Origin: Gerris lacustris
Taxonomy: Eukaryota > Arthropoda > Insecta > Hemiptera > Gerridae
Direction: 5' to 3'
Assembly (NCBI GenBank): GCA_951217055.1
Contig: OX578279.1
Coordinates: forward strand, 42,743,610 to 42,807,609
DNA length: 64,000 nucleotides
Both the position numbers and the translations under genes were made by a program. Under the pieces are notes generated by a model. That model was not told where the DNA came from. It searched no databases and worked only from the letters and a program-made list of their open reading frames with translations. Below, piece after piece: positions 47,200 to 59,479 of the stretch; within the stretch, counting starts at the first letter, position 1, and each line of letters starts with the position of its first letter.

Positions 47200-48050
47200 A
47201 AACTATTCACCGCAATAATAAAAGAAAAACAAATTCTTCTCAGAAAGCTACAGCTGATACCACTGATGTTATTTGTATTTAATTATTTTAAGTTGACTTT
47301 CCTTTGAACTAAAAATAAACCTCGGGGACAAAGTAAAATCCTGCAGTTATTTTTATTTGTTGAAAAAAGGAATATTCAAATATTGTTTTACTATTTGTAA
47401 ACGATTTTATAATATAAAATATCAAGTTTAACGATATAACATAAAGACATCGAATTATTATATTTTATAGTAAACAACAAAATACTCTACTGCTCTAAAT
47501 TAAAACTATAAATGGATCTAATGAAAATTGGAGGGAAATCTTAATCTGCGTAATTGTAGTGGTATGGACAATTTATTAATAATTAAACTGTTTTGGCGAT
47601 GCTATAATTGACTTTTAGGTGTTAACACTAACAATTAAAGTGCGTGGGCTTGTCGTCATGGTTTATTAATAATTTATTCATACGTATTTGGTGTAAACAT
47701 TATTAATTTTATTAAATTTTTTTACGAATATATATTAACTTAAATTATAAGATGTCTGCTTTTTAAATAAGTTAATGTTCTCTTGATTATAATTAACTTA
47801 AAAATAATTCATCTACTGATGTAAATTTATTCAACTTACAGTAAGATAATTATCTTACAAATAAATAGTTTACAACTTATTAATAGTTCTACTACCTTAC
47901 ATATATAGTTAATGAAAAAATAATGCAAACGAATAAATCAGCTCTAAACTCACTTTTTCGGTTTTTTATTATATAGAAGATTAAAATATACTAACAACAA
48001 TATTAGATCTTATATTATGCTCTTTCATTATTTTTTTTTTCTTACTTTTA
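47200..48050. other. AT-rich sequence, no gene recognised
   Basis: No feature recognised. Confidence 0.4.
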
Positions 48051-48059
48051 TACTTATCT

Positions 48060-48620
48060 AAAGGAGAAGTATTGTTTTCACCCTAATTATCCGAAACCGA
48101 GATTCCAACGGAATTATCCGTTTTGGATGTTTTCAAGACGATTTGAGGGATTTTTAGCTGGGTGTGTGTCTGTGTGTCTGTCTGTGTAAGTCATAACTCC
48201 TTAAATTTTTAAGCTACAGTGTTAAAATTTGGTACAAAATTAGTCCTTATAATATGTAGTTGTGCTGCCCGGAAAATTATAAATTTGTATCGTCATTAAC
48301 CCATTTTGTTGAGTCAGCAAAAATGTTAAAGTTAAATTATTTCCGATTGCATTGAAATTTGCACCTCTTTATGAGGACAAATATTTTCACTGAATTTCGT
48401 TTTGATATCTGCCGCCATTTTGAAAATATCAACTTTTGAACTTTGAAAATTTAACGCTGTTAAATTTATTTTGAAACTATTTCGCCGAGAGCTAAAATTC
48501 GCTACATTTATACTTTACTATGAGAAAGATAAGTCCTCCATATTAAAACTCAATATCTGCTGCCATTTTGGATAATGCTGCCATATTGAAAAAGTTCCTA
48601 GACGTCCTGCGTCCGATTTT
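48060..48620 (+). repeat. Family F dispersed repeat, copy 2
   Basis: It matches 885-1335 (minus) over most of its length, including ACGGAATTATCCGTTTTGG, the GTGTGTGTCTGTGTGTCTGT run, GCCCGGAAAAT, GTTGAGTCAGCAAAAAT and GCCGCCATTTTGAAAATATC. No coding frame is conserved. The two copies give only approximate boundaries. Confidence 0.65.
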
Positions 48621-48629
48621 GTCCTATGT

Positions 48630-49175
48630 ATGGTACTTAATATTTTAATTTTCCTTATTTTAAATTTATTCTTTGTAATAATTAGAAAATTCTACTACCT
48701 GAAAAAAAAAAAAAAATGGAGCATTTAAAATAAATTAAAAAAAAAAAGATCTTTGTATCTATATAAACTTTAACTGAACCTTTTTTTGGTCATAACCAGT
48801 GAATTTATTTATAATATGAATGATTAGCTAGATTATAAATATTAAGTGGTATTTTTAAATCATCTATGCTATACATTTCTGTTAAGATTGAAGCTGTGTT
48901 TTTGTTATTATTTTTTTGGTCTTACATCATCAGCTCAAGCTTTTAAAATGTCGCCTACTTTCGCAGATAATCTGTCCTTTTTCGTTTTACGATTTGGTCC
49001 GTGTTTCTTTCTCCGGCTCTAACAAATGGTTATTCTATGCGCATACAAAGAACTGTATTTGTATACAACGAAGGTAAAATATGAGGTCTTCACTCTTTTT
49101 AACATTGCTATCTCAGGAAAACCTTACCATTTCATTTCATACTGTATTTTTTTAGGGTAATATTTCGATGCAAAT
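48630..49175. other. AT-rich sequence, no gene recognised
   Basis: Poly-A runs at 48704-48716 and 48738-48747. Nothing else is seen. Confidence 0.4.
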
Positions 49176-49176
49176 G

Positions 49177-49179
<3 letters not shown>

Positions 49180-49256
<77 letters not shown>
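49180..49256. repeat. (TA)n microsatellite
   Basis: About 37 uninterrupted TA units. Confidence 0.95.
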
Positions 49257-49258
<2 letters not shown>

Positions 49259-49259
49259 T

Positions 49260-50690
49260 TTTTTATTTTAATTTTTTTTTGCTCAGATGATCATAATAAC
49301 AATAAATTATCTCCTTTGACCTTTCTTTATTCTACTTGCATTATCAAGCCACGATTTAGGCGCAGTCTCCTGTGGTATTACTGAGGATAACATATTATAC
49401 TTACCCCCGACATTTATACTCCATTAATTAAGTAAATGTAAAACAAATAGTGTCTGATATAAAGACGATGATTAATGTTATGATGTCTGCCTCTGCCATT
49501 GACTGTTTAAAAAGTATGGATTTTTTTTTTTTTATATGGATGTTCCTTTTTTGAAAATTATAATTTGTTTATAATATTCAATCAATTTTCGTAGCATTAG
49601 GCTAATTGTGACTGGTGATTATTCTATAATTGATCATTAGTTTACTTGAAAAATATGGAACATTAATTCTAAAAAAAAAAGTCAACGTTTAATATTACTT
49701 ACGACATTACATCCTTTTATCCACTACAACGTTTCATAATATTTATGCCACTACATGAATTTATGTAGCATGTTTATACTGCACAACATATAATAATACT
49801 TATGATATTGTATGAGATTGTCTAGCACAATTTTAAAGCACAACTTATAATTTTTGTTTTGACATTACATGATTTTTTAAAAAGTACAAATTCAAAATAT
49901 TAGTATTAATAATGGCATCTTAGTAGTATTGATTAGTATCGATCCCATTCTCGATTGCAAGAGTTTCGCTCTCTCACCGAATATATTAGGGTAGATACAG
50001 GGAGAGATTAGCCATTTGCACGTCTAATGGATATGATTATCGGCGTAGAACATGTCCAGATAGTGGCTTTTTAGCAATTTCAATATTCCAATACACTGAT
50101 CATCAATTTTATTATTATTGTTAGTTTATAATATAGTGAATCAACGTTTTGCTGAATAAAATTAATGCTTTTTCAGGCTTATCCTTGTATCAATAATTTT
50201 TAAATGAAGCTGCTCCCATTCAACCGAATTAGTTGTCAGGCGTGAAACTATTTATTTAAAATAAAAAATATTTTAATCTAAAATATCTTTTAAATAAAAA
50301 AAAAATCACAAGGCTTTTGTATCTTCAGAAAACTTGAAGGCAAACATCAAAATTGCTAAAAAATCGAATAAAAGAATTAAAAATAGTTAATCTTAATTAT
50401 ATTTTGTATTATTAATTTTATAAAGGGATCAAAGCTACTGATAATTAAATGAGATTATAGAATACAGTCTATTGATTTTACCCGTCTATGCAATTTAACT
50501 AAAACTCTTTGTTTTTTGGTAAAACATGAAAGTATGTCCCAAGTTAAAATTATTAATTTAGTAATAATGCGGAGGAAGGCGCCAGACGTGCAGGGGGTGA
50601 ATATCGAGCCGTAGGGGGCGCAAACTCCTAGACAACCGTAACCCAGGTTTTAACCTATTTTTTATATGGAGCTTCGTGGTCTCTCGGTCA
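49260..50690. other. AT-rich sequence, no gene recognised
   Basis: A GC-rich patch at 50570-50640 (GGAGGAAGGCGCCAGACG) has short open frames on both strands but no convincing exon structure. The remainder is AT-rich. Confidence 0.35.
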
Positions 50691-50695
50691 TTTTG

Positions 50696-50794
50696 ATAAG
50701 TGTCACTTGACTGTCAAAGTCTATAAATAAGTGTCACTCACTGACTATCAAAGTTTATAAATAAGTGTCAATGACTGTCAAAGTCTATAAATAA
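50696..50794 (+). repeat. Minisatellite, 30-34-bp units
   Basis: Units begin ATAAGTGTCA at 50696, 50727 and 50761, each followed by GACTGTCAAAGTCTATAA or a close variant. A related unit (GACTGTTAAAGTTTATAA, then AAGTGTCAATGAG) resumes at about 51670-51705, after the inserted element. Confidence 0.8.
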
Positions 50795-51662
50795 AGGCGG
50801 GTTTACACGATCCAAGTAGACTTGGACCAAGATATTTGGATCAAATCTACTTGGTCAAGTAAAAATGAATTTTTGATGCAATGTTTACACGATCCAAGTA
50901 TACTTGGTCCAAGTAGGGGAACTTGTAAAAAAAGACATTTAGAAGCAAAGGAAAAAGAAACAAAAATTTAAAAGAAATAAAAGCTGTCAATACCCTTCTT
51001 ATAAACAAATCTGTCAAAACATTTCACGTCTTTTCTCATTTTTGACAGCTTTCTTGGCATAATCATATTATGGTTGACGCCATCCAAGTCTACTTAGATC
51101 AAATAACGTCTAAAGCCGCGTCTACACGATCCAAGTTGACTTGGACCAAATCAGTTTTGACTTTATTTTGACGCTACTTGGATCGTACGTAAACAGGTTA
51201 TCAAAGTCAACTTGGACATCCAAGTTAAGTTAGACGTTATTTGATCTAAGTAGACTAGGATGGCGTCAACCATATGATTATGACAAGAAAGCTGTCAAAA
51301 ATGAGAAAAAACGTGAAAAGTTGTGACGTATTTGTTTATAAGAAGGGTATTGACAGATTTTATTTCTTTTAAAATTTTGGTTTTTTTCCTTTGCTTCTAA
51401 ATGGTTTTTTTTTACAAGTTCCCCTACTTGGACCAAGTATACTTGGATCGTGTAAACCTGCATCAAAATTTCATTTTTACTTTGACCAAGTAGATTTGAT
51501 CAAAATTACTTGGTCCAAGTCTACTTGGATCGTGTAGACGCGCCTTAACTCAACTTGGATGACCAAGTTGACTTTGATAACCTGTTTACACGATCCAAGT
51601 AGCGTCAAAATAGTGTCAAAACTGATTTGGTCCAAGTCAACTTGGATCGTGTAGACGCGGCT
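50795..51662 (-). mobile_element. PIF/Harbinger-like MITE, outer copy, split by a sibling
   Basis: Parts 50795-51110 and 51549-51662 are the two pieces of one element in reverse orientation to 4560-4978. The left flank TAA (50792-50794) faces TCA (51663-51665), a TAA duplication with one change. The ends are AGGCGGGTTTACACGATCC and GGATCGTGTAGACGCGGCT. It inserted into the minisatellite and was then interrupted by 51114-51545. Confidence 0.85.
51114..51545 (+). mobile_element. PIF/Harbinger-like MITE, inner copy
   Basis: A complete 432-bp copy with ends AGCCGCGTCTACACGATCC and GGATCGTGTAGACGCGCCT, flanked by TAA at 51111-51113 and 51546-51548. The target, still recognisable in the outer element, was GTCTAACTCAAC. 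Orientation is opposite to the outer copy, so the composite is a large imperfect palindrome. Confidence 0.9.
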
Positions 51663-51709
51663 TCAGAGTCGATGACTGTTAAAGTTTATAAAAAGTGTCA
51701 ATGAGTGAG

Positions 51710-54100
51710 AGCTGTGACTGTAAAACTCCTATTTAATTCTGTTACTGCTAAACTCCAAATTAAGTGATCAATTAGGACTAAAAATTGTCTTTCTTAGTAT
51801 GCCTATATGCTTGCAAATAGGTATAGTATGGGTAGACATGTCTATAATATTTATTTATTATCGCATGTGTACTCTTTTGACTTTAAAATCGTCTTTTTAT
51901 TAATGTATAACATATAATAGAGATTTTATAAACCAACAAAAATACGAGTTAATAATGATCACTGCGAACATCTGTCACTATAAGTCAGAGTTACGAGGGC
52001 GAGACTTCATACTTTTCTAAGTCTTCATGCCCTCTAAGATGATACAAGTTTTGATTAAGGGTAGATATTTATTTTTATTAAGATACTTGTGAAAATTAGC
52101 AGATATTCTCTGTCTAATTTTTGAAAACTATTCCTGTCAATAAAAATAAATGTATCTAATTTTTTTAATTAAATTTAAACAAATTGTTTAAAAAAAAATT
52201 ATCTTTGTTGACAACGCTTCCTTATTAATATCATTTTTTAGAAATATTCAAGCTTAATTTATTACTGAGAATGATGAGTTTACAAACAAATTTACTCCAT
52301 AATTACTGAATTATTAATGCCGCTTATAGACTTTATAAAAAGACCAACTTTATTTGTACTTTTTTATTACTAACTTTATTAAAAGTAATAAATATAACTT
52401 TTCTTTATAATGGAATATTGTAAATTTAAATGATTTGGTCGCAGGTGCTTTTAATTTTCGTTTATATAGGCCATAAACACTCGCAAGGAAAGGGGACAAC
52501 GCTGTAAATTTGTTTACTCGCCGGCATACTAATTACTTTTAGCCACAGTACGACCTAGTTCGCACTTAGTTTGGCACGTGTATCTATCTACTTGTAAATA
52601 TCATCTAGGATTATCTAGTACATTTATATGTCATTCTTAAATTTGTATGTTTTATCTTAAGTCTTATAAATCATAATTTTTTTTTCTTTGAAGTCAACAT
52701 TTATAAATATTAATTTTATAAATAATGTGACTAGAATAATGCAAATTTAACCTTTTCAATCATCATTTTTAAGCGTTTTTATTGGATTAAAAAAAATGGA
52801 GGATAATTACCTGAAATAAGAAACTTTAGAATGCACAGGTTGATTCGATATGACTAAATACAAATATTGTATCGATAGAACCCTAGCAAAGACACGTTAA
52901 CAGGTTACAACTTTTGTATTGAATGTTTAAACGTGAATTAATTTAATTATTTCGTTTTATTTAATGCAACGTTGTATTAAATACAAAATAAATTTAAATA
53001 TGTCCATTGTCTTTTACAATATACTTATCAACTGTTTTGTTGCAATCGTTTTAGTTCCACTGTTATGTTATGCTTGCTTTTTCTTTTAACCTTCATTCAA
53101 CTCAATATTAGGTCATTAAAGACGAAGACCCCAACTATTAAGATAACAAAATGCGTTTATCAGTGTAAAATATGTCTAATATCTGTGGAAATTGATCCAG
53201 AAACGTCTGAATTGGGAGTGTGACACTTAAAAAATTACTTATAGTTATTATTTTAAAAACTTGATTTGTATTTTATTATTTAATATACAAATAGTACATC
53301 AATCAATCTCATAAATGCAGTTGTGAAAAACTTCCCTTTTTTTAACCTTTATAAAGGGTTTCCGTATACATAATTGCCTTTAATGTCGATATTTTTGACA
53401 ATACAAACATTTCGCGTGCTTTTATAGTATGTTTTTTTATTATTTTTTATAGTTTCCTTGTTTGTAGACAATCATCTTTAACTAAATATCTTTTTGTTTT
53501 CTCACCTTTTTACTATGTGTATGTCAAAAGTATAGTTTGGGTTGATTCATGATAAAGCCACGCGATATTTATTTTTAGATGTTAAAATATTTGTTTTATT
53601 TCCATTACGTTTTACGTAGAAAGGAGGAAGTCTTAAATGGAAGAAACTTTAATTAGACTTAAATTAAAGCTAACAAGATCCCTTACGGCAATATTTACAA
53701 TACATGGTAGTAAATATTGTCATTTTCTTTGGATGGTAATTTAGTTTACTTGTCGAAATTTGATTGTCTTTATCTTCTTTGTTTTTTCTTTAAATTGTCT
53801 TTATTTATAGCTCAAAGGTAAAGAAATGCAGTGTTTCACCACAATAATTATTATTAAGTAACTTTTGTTCTTTTTGTCTACCTATTTCGTTTCAATAATT
53901 AAGCAATTTTACTTTCTCATATAAGTTCTATGTATAGAGTAATTTCCATAGTATGTATAGATAGATTGTGCTGTAAATTGAATAGCAAACCAAAAATAGT
54001 CTATCAAATAACGAAACATTATAAGTCATAAGTAAATTGAAAAAACTAGCTGGCAGTGAGCAAAATTCAAAAAAAGTAAAACTTTATTTGTATAACAATA
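51710..54100. other. AT-rich sequence, no gene recognised
   Basis: Long AT-rich interval without recognised repeat copies, exon-like patches or RNA genes. Confidence 0.4.
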
Positions 54101-54132
54101 AATAAATTGGTTTTCCTGAGTAATCCGCGTCA

Positions 54133-54325
54133 CGAAGGGGGTTTGAAGTCCAACGTTTCGCTTCCAGTACTGGAAGCATATTCTGGTATGGTGTGGTTCA
54201 GTGTGATGTTAATTCGAATACAGTATATTTTAATGTTGCTTCAAGTTAACTCAAGTGTAAATACCCCTGTGCATTGTATATGCTTCTATAGTAGTGGGAG
54301 CGAAACGGCGGGCTTCATACTCTTC
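54133..54325. repeat. Inverted pair of Penelope/hammerhead-like motifs
   Basis: Minus strand, 54185-54133: ATGCTTCCAGTACTGGAAGC then GAAACGTTGGACTTCAA. Plus strand, about 54278-54322: ATGCTTCTATAGTAGTGGGA then GCGAAACGGCGGGCTTCATA. The two form inverted arms about 45 bp long. A stem-loop followed by CGAAACG and a Y-rich GGRCTTC stretch recalls the ribozyme-bearing termini of Penelope-like retroelements. The CUGANGA core is not intact (CAGAATA or TTGTATA in its place), so activity is not expected. The 105-codon ORF from 54107 runs across both motifs and is probably not a gene. Confidence 0.4.
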
Positions 54326-54953
54326 TTGAAGTGGATTTCCCTGGACAAACAGGAAATTTATCTCGAAACAACCCTGGAAGACTCCACTGAGAAAAAAAAG
54401 AGGCGATTTTTGGGTAGCCGCTGACCAAAAATATTGTTGCGGCCGGGACCACCAGAAGTTCGTTGCGATAACAAGTCGAGTTTAGTAGACCGTTAACAAT
54501 AGACTTTTAGTAGCTGTAATTGTAATTTGTATTGTAGCGGTAACCAAGAAAGTTTGTAACTGTTATTAAATGAAAAAAATCTGTATTCGCTGCAACAATG
54601 TTTTTAGTTGCCGTCAACAGTCTGTATAGTCACGGCAATTATTTTTATAGTTACTGCGATTACACTTTTTTTGCCAGAACATAAATTATAGTTGCAGTAA
54701 CTACAAAATTTGTTAGCGCTGCTGTGTAATTAATGACCCCAACCATATATATTTTACGCTAGCTACATTAATTAGTTTGCTCAACTATAACAATAGTTGC
54801 TGTGCCTATTTAACAGTTGCTGTAACTCCAAAATTTGTTGCCGCTACTGTATAACATAATGACTCCAACAATAAATGTAATTCCCCCAATTATGTATATA
54901 GTCACACCAAACATAACGTTTGTCATCCTCAACAATAATTATATTCCCCTCTA

Positions 54954-54997
54954 CTACTCTTTTGGCTCCTGCATAGTTGCAGGAACCAAAAGAGTAG
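54954..54997. repeat. Tight 20-bp stem hairpin
   Basis: CTACTCTTTTGGCTCCTGCA (54954-54973) pairs with TGCAGGAACCAAAAGAGTAG (54978-54997) across a TAGT loop, with one mismatch. It lies inside the CACTGAG-ended element. Confidence 0.85.
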
Positions 54998-55005
54998 TTA
55001 AGGGA

Positions 55006-55283
55006 ACTATCCATGGTGGGACCTGTAGTAGTACGCCCTCTCCGATTACAAAATATATTATTATTTATACAGTTAAGTATTTTAGGCCAAGCAATTTATT
55101 GAGAGCAAAATATTTAGAATTTATTGGAAGCATTTTAGATTGCTACCAATAATAATCTTTTTTAAATTTATAACTTTGTTTGCTTTTAATAAATTGCATA
55201 ACATGAGACACTCAACAGTATAAACAATCATCTATTTTTCAATCGGAGGGTGCCTACTACTATAGGTCCCACCATGGATAGCT
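55006..55283. repeat. 46-bp inverted repeat with about 190-bp spacer
   Basis: The left arm (55006-55051) has ACTATCCATGGTGGGACC, GTAGTAGTACGCCC, CTCCGATT. The right arm (55238-55283), inverted, has GCTATCCATGGTGGGACC, ATAGTAGTAGGCACC, CTCCGATT. This suggests a nested small fold-back or MITE. Confidence 0.7.
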
Positions 55284-55488
55284 ACCATGACATTTACAGG
55301 GAACTATACTACTACTAGTATACCCTGAATTCATACTTACTCATTGAATGTGACTCTTTATTTCATTGCTTTACTGACTAAGTATTCAAAGCATAAAGCA
55401 TGACATCGAACTTACTTAAAAGTTCAAACTTTTGAATCAAAACAAGTCAGTAAAGTAAAGAAAATTTATAAAACGTTACAATAAAAGA

Positions 55489-55844
55489 CAAATGATGCAA
55501 AATAATTAAGGATAGAATAATTTAGCCTGGACACCGTTTTAGTGTATAACATGTTTATTATAAAATATATACAAGAAAGATATACATTGTACTTAATTAT
55601 AATATAAAAGTAATTACTATATTTATTATTTTAAAAGTATTACTTTAAAATTATTAATTAAAATTATTAAAAAAATAGTAATTATTACTTTAAAAGTAAT
55701 TACTGTATAAAATAACTAAATAAAATTATTACTAAATAATATATAATGACTACATTAAAATGACTGTATATTTTTTATATATACATAAAAGAAAAAAAAA
55801 GAAAAATATAATTACTTATTAATATTTGTTATTTCAGCGAAGTA

Positions 55845-55877
<33 letters not shown>

Positions 55878-56270
55878 AATAGTTTTAGAATAAGCGACAA
55901 ATTAATGATGTTAAATGTTTAAGGATAATATAATTTAGCCTGGACACAGTTTTATAATACAAATTGTTTAAGCTTATTTATTAAAAATATATAAAAGAAA
56001 AGTAAACATTTAACTACTACAAAAAGTAATTACAATATAATTTTAAAAGTATTACTTAAAATTATTATAAAAATAAAAGTATTGAACAATTGAAATCATT
56101 AAGAAATTATTCATTATTACTTTAAATTAATTACTGTATAAAATTACTGAATAAAATTATAACTAAATAATACATGGTGACTGCATTAAAATTACTAAAA
56201 GTAATTTTATATACTCGTTTATAAAAGAAAAAAAATAACATTATAATTAGATAACATAATAAATAATAAT
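55489..56270 (+). repeat. Two-unit tandem repeat, period about 408 bp
   Basis: Both units begin with GACAAAT, then AAGGATA, ATAATTTAGCCTGGACAC and GTTTT (55489 and 55897). Both continue with AAAGTAATTAC / TTAAAAGTATTACTT motifs, then TTACTGTATAAAATNACT and TAACTAAATAATA. Confidence 0.75.
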
Positions 56271-56957
56271 TAAATTAACACAATAATTAATTACATATAA
56301 TTAAAACTAACATTATTTCAGTACCTAGGTACCTGTACCTGGTAGTACTGTGTACAAGATACACTAGAAACAACCACCCCTAGTTCACGGTACGGAGGCA
56401 GGCAAGGAACTGACAACTGACGGACAATAATTCTAGTTGTCTCTGGCCAGCATGGTGTCGTAAAATGAGACTGCGCATGCTCGGAAGTGGTTCATGTAGT
56501 TACGGGTATCGTTTTTACTGTTACGGAAACTAAACTTAGGTATGGTGACTAGAACATTAGCTCCTCCGACTATCTTTATAGTTACAACACATAAATGACT
56601 GCAAATTTAGTTCCCGTTACTAAAATCACTTACGGTTACTATAAACTTTGTTAAAACACTATCCATAACTAAGTTTTTTTTAAATCGTTCGTCCTAACCA
56701 ATAATATAAAAAGGGTACCTAGTTGCTTTGTTGCAGTTAATACATTTATAGTAAAGCGGGTATGACTCACAAAAATACTGGAAAACCGACTGCCAACTAT
56801 AGTTTTACATCAAATTTGAGCTACTCAATTTCACTTTCCAAGCTTTTCAGTAACGAATTCGTATGTTAGAAGCCATGAATAAATGAAATACTGCAAAACC
56901 GAGGCCTCTGACAACCGAGTTCTTTAATAGGGGCCCTGGAAACCTTAAACTATATAT

Positions 56958-57505
56958 CTGAATAGCGAATAAATGTTATCCTCATGAAAATCAATGTTAA
57001 ACACTTAATAGCAAAATTAAATCGTTTAAGAACAAAAAAAAAAAAAAAAAAAAAAAAAAAACAGGCGAATGGAGCGAACTAGAATTTCAGAACTTTATCA
57101 GACAGGGTGGTCCTGGTTCTAGGGAAAAATTCCAGCAAACGCCCCTAAAAACCTTAAAAAGATCTTAGGCCCAATCGCTCTACGAACTGCGGTCTTTGAT
57201 CCAAACCAAACCCCCAATGTAAGTTCAGCTGAGGGAACAGGCATACTTTTTTGGAGGAGTTAGTTGGAAACTTGAAGGCGGGTAAAATATTATGTCAATT
57301 TAAATTTCTACCTTTTAAAATTTAAGCTTTCAACAAGAATTTAAGATTTTTTTAAGAAACTTTATCTGAATAGCTAGTAAATGTTATCATCATGAAAAAC
57401 AAATAGCTACATTAAATCATTTAAGCTACAAAAAAACTTCAAGGCCGAGTGGAGCAAACTAGAATTTTAGAACTTTATTATACAGGGTGGTCCTAAAGTC
57501 TCCCC
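56958..57505 (+). repeat. Two-unit direct repeat ending in ACAGGGTGGTCCT
   Basis: Units at about 56958-57117 and 57364-57497 share CTGAATAGC, TAAATGTTATC, TCATGAAAA, ATTAAATC, TTTAAG, GAATGGAGCGAACTAGAAT (variant GAGTGGAGCAAACTAGAAT), TCAGAACTTTATCA and ACAGGGTGGTCCT. Period is about 406 bp. A 28-base A run (57034-57061) lies in the first unit. The ACAGGGTG end resembles the terminus of the fold-back element at 12473. Confidence 0.65.
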
Positions 57506-59027
57506 CCTTTAAATTTTGAACCATTTGACATAAATGAATGAAACCTGGCGTACTTTTCTTTTGAAAAGGGGTAAAACAGAGTAAGTCTTTTTTTGTGTGA
57601 TTTACTTCATTTTGGTGGTATTGTTCACTTCGGGTGTTCCATTTAATATGAGCTATCGCAAAAATGAAAAAAAAAAGTTAATAGTAAGACATATTTGTAA
57701 TGAACGTTTTGCATTCTAGGGATGAATGTAAGACATTTTACTTCTTTGAAGGTTTTTCTACAACCATAATTTTGTCGCCGATAAGCGCTCAAAGCTTCAA
57801 AGTAGGAATGTTTGAAGTTGAATTTCCGCTAAAATATTGACCCTACAAATAAATTGCCAAGAGTAAAAATGTCTCATTTTTATCTAGAGAATACAAACCT
57901 TAAATTTGTTACAAACATTAAATTCTCTAAATTTGGCAATTTTTCTTATTTTTTTATGGCATCTAGCAGCAATAGTGATCCCAAAAAAAATCTTAAATCC
58001 ATAGAAGAATTCACAAAACACATTCTACATTGGAATGCTATGTCCAATCACATGGAATACTTAATCCCTTATACTCTTTAGTTTAAATTAAAATATCTAC
58101 ATTTAATAAGACACATGGAAATACCCTAATCCTAGAACCAGATTAACAAAGTATAGAAAAAAAGAAGCCCTATTCCTTCGAGTAGCTCTTAACTGACGAC
58201 TGAAATCTACTCTAATATGTTATCTTAAACGCATCTTATTACACATTATACATTTATTTTTTATGGGTCTTTTAGTCTTTTGTTCAACATCTATCGATTA
58301 ATGATTAGGTCAAAATTACATTATAAAACATACATGTTAATTTTTGTTAAACGTTAAATTGATTCGATTTTAATCATTAATCGAATTAAAGTTTGATTCC
58401 AACCGATGATGATAATCTAATGATTAGATTTAATTCTATTAGGAATAATCGATTACAAATTCTTCTCTGCACCCCCTATCGGCGCGGCCCGGTATATGCT
58501 TGCACAAAAAGATAAAGATTAAACATAAAAAATTGGGGTAATAATAATAAAATATTTATATTTTCTGTAGATCTAAAGTAAAAAATTAATTTTATTCTAA
58601 TAATGTAATAATCTTTATTTTTAAAAGTCATGCGTTGTCAATTTAGTTTATGTGAAATCCAAATATATAGTTGCGGCAACTGTAATCACCAAAGTTAGTC
58701 TCAGATACTTCAGCCCTCAACTAATTCATTAGATGCGGTTACAACGTTAAGATTTTCAAGATTCACATATTTACCGCAACTACAAATAAAACAAAATATA
58801 GTAACAACAATTATAAATAAGTATCCACAACTAATTTATAATTGGGGATACTAAACCGGCGTAACTAAACCCTACTTATTGCGGTAACCACAAAAACAAA
58901 TGAAAAATTATTGGCGCAAACCAAATGCAGTTGCTTCAATTGCATTTGCCTTTGCGGTGACCAAATCTGCATTGACTATATTTAGTTTTTGCATTTTCAT
59001 CCCACTTTTTTCTCAGTGTCCGTATCA

Positions 59028-59215
59028 ATTTATTTGTTTATTGTTTAATAGTAATATCAATATCAAATGTTTCTATTGATTAATTTTTAAGTAAGGAATG
59101 TCAATAAACCAATAGTTCACTCTTTTAATTTCATTCCCTATGAGAAAGTTCGAAACTAGAACAAAAATTAGCATTAGTGCAGTTTAATATAGGTCAGTAC
59201 TCCTTTACTAAACTG
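59028..59215. other. AT-rich sequence, no gene recognised
   Basis: Nothing seen. Confidence 0.4.
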
Positions 59216-59218
59216 CAT

Positions 59219-59413
59219 TAGGGCCTTAGCCAAAATCAGGTCGGGCGAAAAATTCGGTTGAGGTCGGGTTCAAAATGGATCTGTACAAAACTATTGAACG
59301 AGAGGAGGAAGAAGGGGTTGTAGACGAAAGGCATGGAGATATTTAGGTCAGGCGAAAAATGCTTTAAGTCAACCGGCGCCCATTCTCAAACTCCTTCTGG
59401 CTACAGGCCTGAT
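59219..59413. repeat. Possible short TIR element
   Basis: AGGGCCTTAGCCAAAATC at the left, and inverted CAGGCCTGTAGCCAGAAGG at the right, enclose about 190 bp of moderate GC with CAGGTCGGGCGAAAAATTCG and a near-repeat of CAGGCGAAAAATGC. The termini resemble short hAT-like ends, but no target duplication is visible. Confidence 0.3.
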
Positions 59414-59479
59414 TCACAAAGATCAAGTTTAATTTAGAATTATTTTACGATTTTGGTAGTATTCATACTACGGAACGAT

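Larger units (their letters stand above)
54385..59018. mobile_element. 4.6-kb CACTGAG-ended DNA element, degenerate
   Basis: The left end is CACTGAGAAAAAA (54385); the right end is TTTTTTCTCAGTG (59018), a 13-bp inverted terminus flanked by TC on both sides (54383-54384, 59019-59020). Both terminal regions (54420-54870, 58660-58990) and 56490-56650 carry many degenerate short repeats of the type GTTGCNGTAACTAC in both orientations. CACTG termini with abundant sub-terminal repeats are typical of CACTA/EnSpm or Chapaev-type elements. No transposase is recognisable; the 75-codon frame at 57854-58081 is unassigned. The interior contains hairpins, tandem blocks and apparent insertions. Confidence 0.5.

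Noticed and set aside
54107..54424. 105-codon plus ORF
   Set aside because: It spans the inverted Penelope-like motifs and the CACTGAG terminus; a mosaic of repeats is a better explanation.
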